From the NCBI GenBank assembly GCA_934623455.1, contig CAKTVK010000079.1, positions 1-8,843 of the forward strand: a stretch of DNA of 8,843 bases, written 5' to 3'. The DNA is from an uncultured Eggerthellaceae bacterium (GTDB lineage Bacteria; Actinomycetota; Coriobacteriia; Coriobacteriales; Eggerthellaceae). The translations under genes were made by a program, and so were the position numbers. This document shows positions 6,027-8,843 of the stretch, piece after piece. Numbering within the stretch: the stretch's first letter is position 1; each line of letters starts with the position of its first letter. Below the pieces are notes generated by a model that saw only the letters and a list, made by a program, of their open reading frames with translations, did not search any database and was not told the DNA's origin.

Positions 6027-7970
6027 ATGAAAAAGTTCTTGATGGGAAACGAGGCGTTTGCCCATGCGGCACTTGAGGCGGGCGTGCGTGTGGTGGCGGG
6101 ATACCCCGGAACGCCATCTTCTGAAGTGGTGGAAACCATTGCCAAGCTTCATGCGCAAGGTGCGGCAAAGGGCGTGCATGTGGAGTGGTCCACGAACGAG
6201 AAAGCCGCGCTTGAGCTTTTGGCAGGCGCTTCGTATGCGGGCGCGCGCACGCTGTATACCTGCAAGCAAATGGGTATGAACGTGGCAAGCGACCCGCTGA
6301 TGTGCGTGAATTACGTGGGCATCAGGGGTGGCATGGTGCTGTATGTGGCCGACGATCCTGGTCCCATCTCTTCCCAGACCGAGCAGGACACGCGTCGTTA
6401 TGCGGCCTTCGCGAAAGTGCCCGTGCTTGATCCTTCGACCCCCGAACAGGGCTTTGCCATGATGAAAGAGGCGTTCGAGCTTTCCGAGCGCTATCACACG
6501 CCTGTTATTGTGCGCCCCACCACGCGCATTTGCCACGCATCGGCGTTTTTCGATGTGGCCGACCACACGGTGGCGCGCGCTGTGCCCGAAGAGGGTTTCG
6601 TGCGTGACTCCAAGTGGGTTATTTTCCCTGCTCGCGCGTTTGCGGCGCATCACGACATCAATAAGCGCCTGCCCGAAATAAGCGCCGAGTTTTCGCGTGG
6701 CCCGCTTGCTGCGGCATTCAACCCCGTGGTGCGCGGCGGCGACAAAGAAGCGCATGATCCGATTTTGGGCATTGTTGCGGGCGGCGTAAGCGCGGCGTAT
6801 GTGCGCGAAGCACTGCAGATGGTTGAGAAACGTGCTGCTGAACAGGGCGTATTCGTTCCTGCGTACAAGTTTATGCAGATCGGCTTGCCGTATCCCTTCC
6901 CGCAAGATGCGGTGCTGGAGTTCGCGCAGGGCTTGACCGACATTCTGGTAATCGAAGAGCTTGATGGCGTTCTGGAAGATGAGCTTTTGCGCTTGGCTGG
7001 TTTGCGTCACTTGGGCTACAACGTGCATGGTCGCGTTACGGATGAAGTTCGTGCGGCCGGCGAAAACGACGTGGATAATCTTGCGGCTCGTCTGGCGTGC
7101 TACCTGGGCGTTCCCAACTGTGGCCCCGATGAGCCAGCGGTTCTGTATGAATCGGAGACCGATCCGCTGCCCGTGCGTCCACCGGTGCTGTGCCCTGGCT
7201 GCCCGCATCGTGGCAGCTTCTATGCCGTGAAGCGTGCGTTGGGTAAGACGCCTGCCACGTATTGCGGTGATATTGGCTGCTACACGTTGGGCAACGCGAA
7301 ACCGCTCGATGCTGTGGATACGTGTCTGTGCATGGGCGCGGGCGTTACCATGGCGCAGGGGCTTTCCCTTGTTGACCCGGGCAAAAAGGCGCTTGCGTTT
7401 ATTGGCGACTCCACGTTTTTTGCCAGCGGCATGACGGGCGTGGCAAATGCGGTATACAACCAGCATGACATTACCATTGTTGTGCTGGACAACGCGACCA
7501 CCGCTATGACGGGTGCGCAGCCGCACCCGGGCACGGGACAAACGCTCATGGGTCCCAAGAGTGAGCCTATTTCCATTGCGGCCACGCTGGAAACGCTGGG
7601 TGTGAAATGCATTGAAACGGCGAATCCCCTTCACTTGGAGGAAAGCATTGCCGCAGTTCAGAAGGCTGTTTTGTTTGAGGGTCCTTCGGCGGTTATCTTT
7701 GTTGAGCCGTGCATCCAGCTGAAAAAGCCGCTTCCTGCGGTAGTGATCGATGCGGAAAAATGCACGGGCTGCAAGAAATGCATCACTGAAATCGGCTGTC
7801 CCGGCATTGGCTTCGATAAAGCGCTGCAAGGCCCGAAGAGCGCTGCGCGCGGTCAGGCGTTCGTGAACGCGGGGCTGTGCAACGGGTGCGGTTTGTGCGT
7901 GCAGATATGCCCATCATCTGCGATTATGCCGGCGAATGCGCACGTGGAGAAAGGGGAGAACAATGATTAA
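6027..7970 (+). CDS. iorA: Indolepyruvate:ferredoxin oxidoreductase, alpha subunit
   Basis: IorA is the large subunit of the thiamine-diphosphate enzyme that oxidatively decarboxylates indolepyruvate and other aryl pyruvates to aryl-acetyl-CoA, passing electrons to ferredoxin. It acts in anaerobic aromatic amino acid breakdown. The 647 residues match the family. The N-terminal pyrimidine-binding domain has GYPGTPSSEV (25-34) and EWSTNEKAALE (53-63). The C-terminal half of the core has CPGCPHRGSF (389-398), GDIGCYTLG (414-422) and the ThDP/Mg motif GDSTF (460-464) through DNATTAMTG (488-496). Two ferredoxin-type iron-sulfur motifs end the protein: C579/C582/C585/C591 (the last cysteine after five residues) and C618/C621/C624/C628 in CNGCGLCVQICP. 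The ATG at 6027 begins the conserved MKKFLMGNEA; only a weak AGAGAGAAG precedes it. The 3' end overlaps iorB by 8 bases, so the two are co-translated. It is intact. Confidence 0.96.
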   Translation: MKKFLMGNEAFAHAALEAGVRVVAGYPGTPSSEVVETIAKLHAQGAAKGVHVEWSTNEKAALELLAGASYAGARTLYTCKQMGMNVASDPLMCVNYVGIRGGMVLYVADDPGPISSQTEQDTRRYAAFAKVPVLDPSTPEQGFAMMKEAFELSERYHTPVIVRPTTRICHASAFFDVADHTVARAVPEEGFVRDSKWVIFPARAFAAHHDINKRLPEISAEFSRGPLAAAFNPVVRGGDKEAHDPILGIVAGGVSAAYVREALQMVEKRAAEQGVFVPAYKFMQIGLPYPFPQDAVLEFAQGLTDILVIEELDGVLEDELLRLAGLRHLGYNVHGRVTDEVRAAGENDVDNLAARLACYLGVPNCGPDEPAVLYESETDPLPVRPPVLCPGCPHRGSFYAVKRALGKTPATYCGDIGCYTLGNAKPLDAVDTCLCMGAGVTMAQGLSLVDPGKKALAFIGDSTFFASGMTGVANAVYNQHDITIVVLDNATTAMTGAQPHPGTGQTLMGPKSEPISIAATLETLGVKCIETANPLHLEESIAAVQKAVLFEGPSAVIFVEPCIQLKKPLPAVVIDAEKCTGCKKCITEIGCPGIGFDKALQGPKSAARGQAFVNAGLCNGCGLCVQICPSSAIMPANAHVEKGENND

Positions 7971-8553
7971 CATCCTTTTGGCGGGCGTTGGCGGCCAGGG
8001 TACGGTGCTTGCGGCGAAGGTGCTTGCCCAAGCGGCGCAGGATAAGGGCTGGCATGTGCGCACGGCGGAGACGATTGGCATGGCGCAGCGCGGCGGCAAC
8101 GTAACGTCCCATGTGCGCATGGGTGATTGCGGCGAACGGGTGAGCTCGCCGCTGATTGCGCGCGGAACGGCTCAGGTTATTGTTGCATTCGAGCCTGCCG
8201 AGGCGGCGGGTGCGTTGAAGTACCTTGCTCCGAATGGCGTGGTGGTCACGGCATCAACGGGCGTGCAGCCGGTAACGGCGGCGCTTTCCGAGAAGCCCTA
8301 CACGGCATCGGGCGTGCTTGCAGAGCTCAAGCGCTTGCTGGGAGACCGCGTGGTGGTTGTGGACGATGCGGCGCTTACGGCTTCGGTGGGAACTACGAAA
8401 GCGCTGAATACGCTGCTGCTTGCGGCGGCGGTGAAAACAGGGCGCCTTCCCATTAGCTTTGACGAGCTGCGCGCTGCAATCCAAGCGTGCGTGAGACCGC
8501 AGTTCGCTGAACTTAACTTCAAGGCAATTTCCCTGGTGGAAAACGGGAATTAG
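7963..8553 (+). CDS. iorB: Indolepyruvate:ferredoxin oxidoreductase, beta subunit
   Basis: IorB is the small subunit that pairs with IorA; it corresponds to the gamma domain of pyruvate:ferredoxin oxidoreductases. The 196 residues start MINILLAGVGGQGT with the nucleotide-fold glycine motif GVGGQG (8-13). The family signature ETIGMAQRGGNVTSHVR follows at 36-52. The ATG at 7963 lies inside the last codons of iorA (8-base overlap through the iorA TAA at 7968-7970), behind AAGGGGAG (7951-7958). An in-frame start at 7936 would add nine residues before the conserved strand and lacks support. No phenylacetate-CoA-ligase-type gene follows, although such a partner is often adjacent in other anaerobes. 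The downstream terminator makes iorA-iorB the end of the unit. Confidence 0.95.
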   Translation: MINILLAGVGGQGTVLAAKVLAQAAQDKGWHVRTAETIGMAQRGGNVTSHVRMGDCGERVSSPLIARGTAQVIVAFEPAEAAGALKYLAPNGVVVTASTGVQPVTAALSEKPYTASGVLAELKRLLGDRVVVVDDAALTASVGTTKALNTLLLAAAVKTGRLPISFDELRAAIQACVRPQFAELNFKAISLVENGN

Positions 8554-8580
8554 CTCTTCAAGAGCGGCGGGCTATAGGCG

Positions 8581-8606
8581 GTGGGCCTATGGAGCGATAG
8601 GCCCAC
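8581..8606. repeat. Perfect 10-base-pair hairpin after iorB
   Basis: GTGGGCCTAT (8581-8590) and ATAGGCCCAC (8597-8606) pair without a mismatch around a 6-base loop, 28 bases after the iorB stop. No T-run follows. A shorter dyad, GCTCTT-C-AAGAGC (8553-8565), precedes it at the stop codon. It may protect the 3' end of the mRNA or assist the terminator downstream. Confidence 0.6.
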
Positions 8607-8627
8607 GATACTCGGATAGGGCAACCG

Positions 8628-8685
8628 ACAAGGGTGGCTATTGACATTATTTTGGTGTTGATGGCCGCCCTTGTTTTTTTGTTTT
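8628..8685 (+). terminator. Strong Rho-independent terminator of the iorA-iorB unit
   Basis: ACAAGGGTGGC (8628-8638) pairs with GCCGCCCTTGT (8664-8674) over 11 positions including one G-T pair, around a 25-base loop. T residues continue at 8675-8680 and, after one G, at 8682-8685. This is the best terminator in the window. It lies about 75 bases beyond the iorB stop, and the AT-rich region begins at it. Confidence 0.85.
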
Positions 8686-8687
8686 CT

Positions 8688-8767
8688 CAAAAATCGTTCA
8701 CAGTTATTGAAAAAAGCGACTTTATTGGAATAAACTCTCAAAAAACGATAACTGTGAACGATTTTTG
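8688..8767. repeat. 80-base concentric palindrome of unknown role
   Basis: A 20-base arm (8688-8707, CAAAAATCG...CAGTTAT) is the exact reverse complement of 8748-8767. One G-T pair (8708/8747) and one G-C pair (8709/8746) continue the stem inward. After opposing A6 tracts (8710-8715 and 8740-8745), symmetry resumes at the same centre (8727/8728) with G-C, G-C and A-T pairs and then TTTATT-GG-AATAAA (8721-8734). TCTCAAAAA also occurs as a direct repeat at 8685-8693 and 8736-8744. A weak plus-strand promoter, TTGAAA (8707-8712) with ATAAAC (8730-8735), sits in the centre. There is no open frame, no clear target-site duplication and no transposase. It could be an operator pair flanking a promoter, a miniature inverted-repeat element, or a bidirectional terminator. 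Confidence 0.85.
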
Positions 8768-8843
8768 CTGTTAACGTCGGGCAATTTTGACCACTGAAAG
8801 TCAATTTAATTTAGCCAATTTAAGCCAAACTAAATTAGCCACT
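8768..8843. promoter_or_regulatory. AT-rich region with three spaced AGCCA motifs at the window edge
   Basis: About two thirds of these bases are A or T, in contrast to the genes before. TTAGCCA (8811-8817), TAAGCCA (8821-8827) and TTAGCCA (8835-8841) repeat in one orientation at offsets of 10 and 14 bases. AATTTAG (8808-8814) and CTAAATT (8830-8836) form an inverted repeat around the middle copy. TTGAC-N8-GTCAA lies just upstream (8787-8804). This looks like the upstream region of a gene that starts beyond the window, but nothing here proves it. Confidence 0.35.

Noticed and set aside
5641..6030. 129-codon plus-strand frame across the end of purE and the following spacer
   Set aside because: It is out of frame with purE and its translation is low-complexity Arg/Leu/Cys; it has no ribosome-binding site.
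5148..7829. 893-codon open frame on the minus strand opposite purE and iorA
   Set aside because: It lies antisense to two genes with unmistakable family motifs. Its translation is Arg/His-rich without recognisable domains, as expected from GC-biased third positions read backwards.
8688..8767. CRISPR repeat or complete insertion sequence
   Set aside because: There is a single inverted-repeat unit, no regularly spaced direct repeats, no spacers, no transposase and no clear target-site duplication.
8550..8804. 84-codon minus-strand frame after iorB
   Set aside because: It runs through a strong terminator, a perfect hairpin and the 80-base palindrome, so those structures explain the sequence better. 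It also has no recognisable motif.

Overview
The window looks like part of the chromosome of an anaerobic, fairly GC-rich Gram-positive bacterium. A gut-type actinobacterium of the class Coriobacteriia (Eggerthella/Slackia relatives) is my best guess. This is inferred from four things: a sortase-anchored (IPQTG) surface protein, an oxygen-sensitive indolepyruvate:ferredoxin oxidoreductase, a DUF3810-type membrane protein and a class I PurE. I could not run a database search, so the placement is not proven.

Layout. Positions 1-81 hold the last 26 codons of an unidentified gene, followed by a spacer with small tandem repeats. At 379-963 is a cytidylate-kinase-like P-loop protein (Cytidylate_kin2 type). 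A 465-base non-coding stretch (964-1428) holds two stem-loops, a paired direct repeat, a candidate promoter and a long structured leader. It precedes a 595-residue cell-wall-anchored surface protein (1429-3216). That protein has a beta-strand-repeat N-terminal half, a pilin-like domain with a plausible Lys-Glu-Asn isopeptide triad, a Pro/Gly/Asp/Lys spacer and an IPQTG sorting signal. Convergent to it is a gamma-carbonic-anhydrase-family hexapeptide-repeat protein (3289-3846, minus strand, GTG start). Divergent from that is a three-helix membrane protein of the DUF3810 type with an HEAAH zinc-peptidase-like motif (4058-5161).

Next come purE (5337-5813), whose upstream region has a dyad centred on a perfect TTGACA box, and an overlapping iorA-iorB pair (6027-7970 and 7963-8553). 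The pair encodes both subunits of indolepyruvate:ferredoxin oxidoreductase, which oxidatively decarboxylates aryl pyruvates from aromatic amino acids, giving aryl-acetyl-CoA and reduced ferredoxin. A strong Rho-independent terminator (8628-8685) closes this unit.

After that terminator the sequence turns sharply AT-rich and gene-free. It holds an 80-base near-perfect concentric palindrome (8688-8767) followed by three spaced AGCCA motifs up to the window edge. This is the least explained and most interesting part of the window. Apart from iorA/iorB, the genes look like independent housekeeping or surface functions rather than one pathway. I found no CRISPR array, tRNA, rRNA, transposase or integrase.
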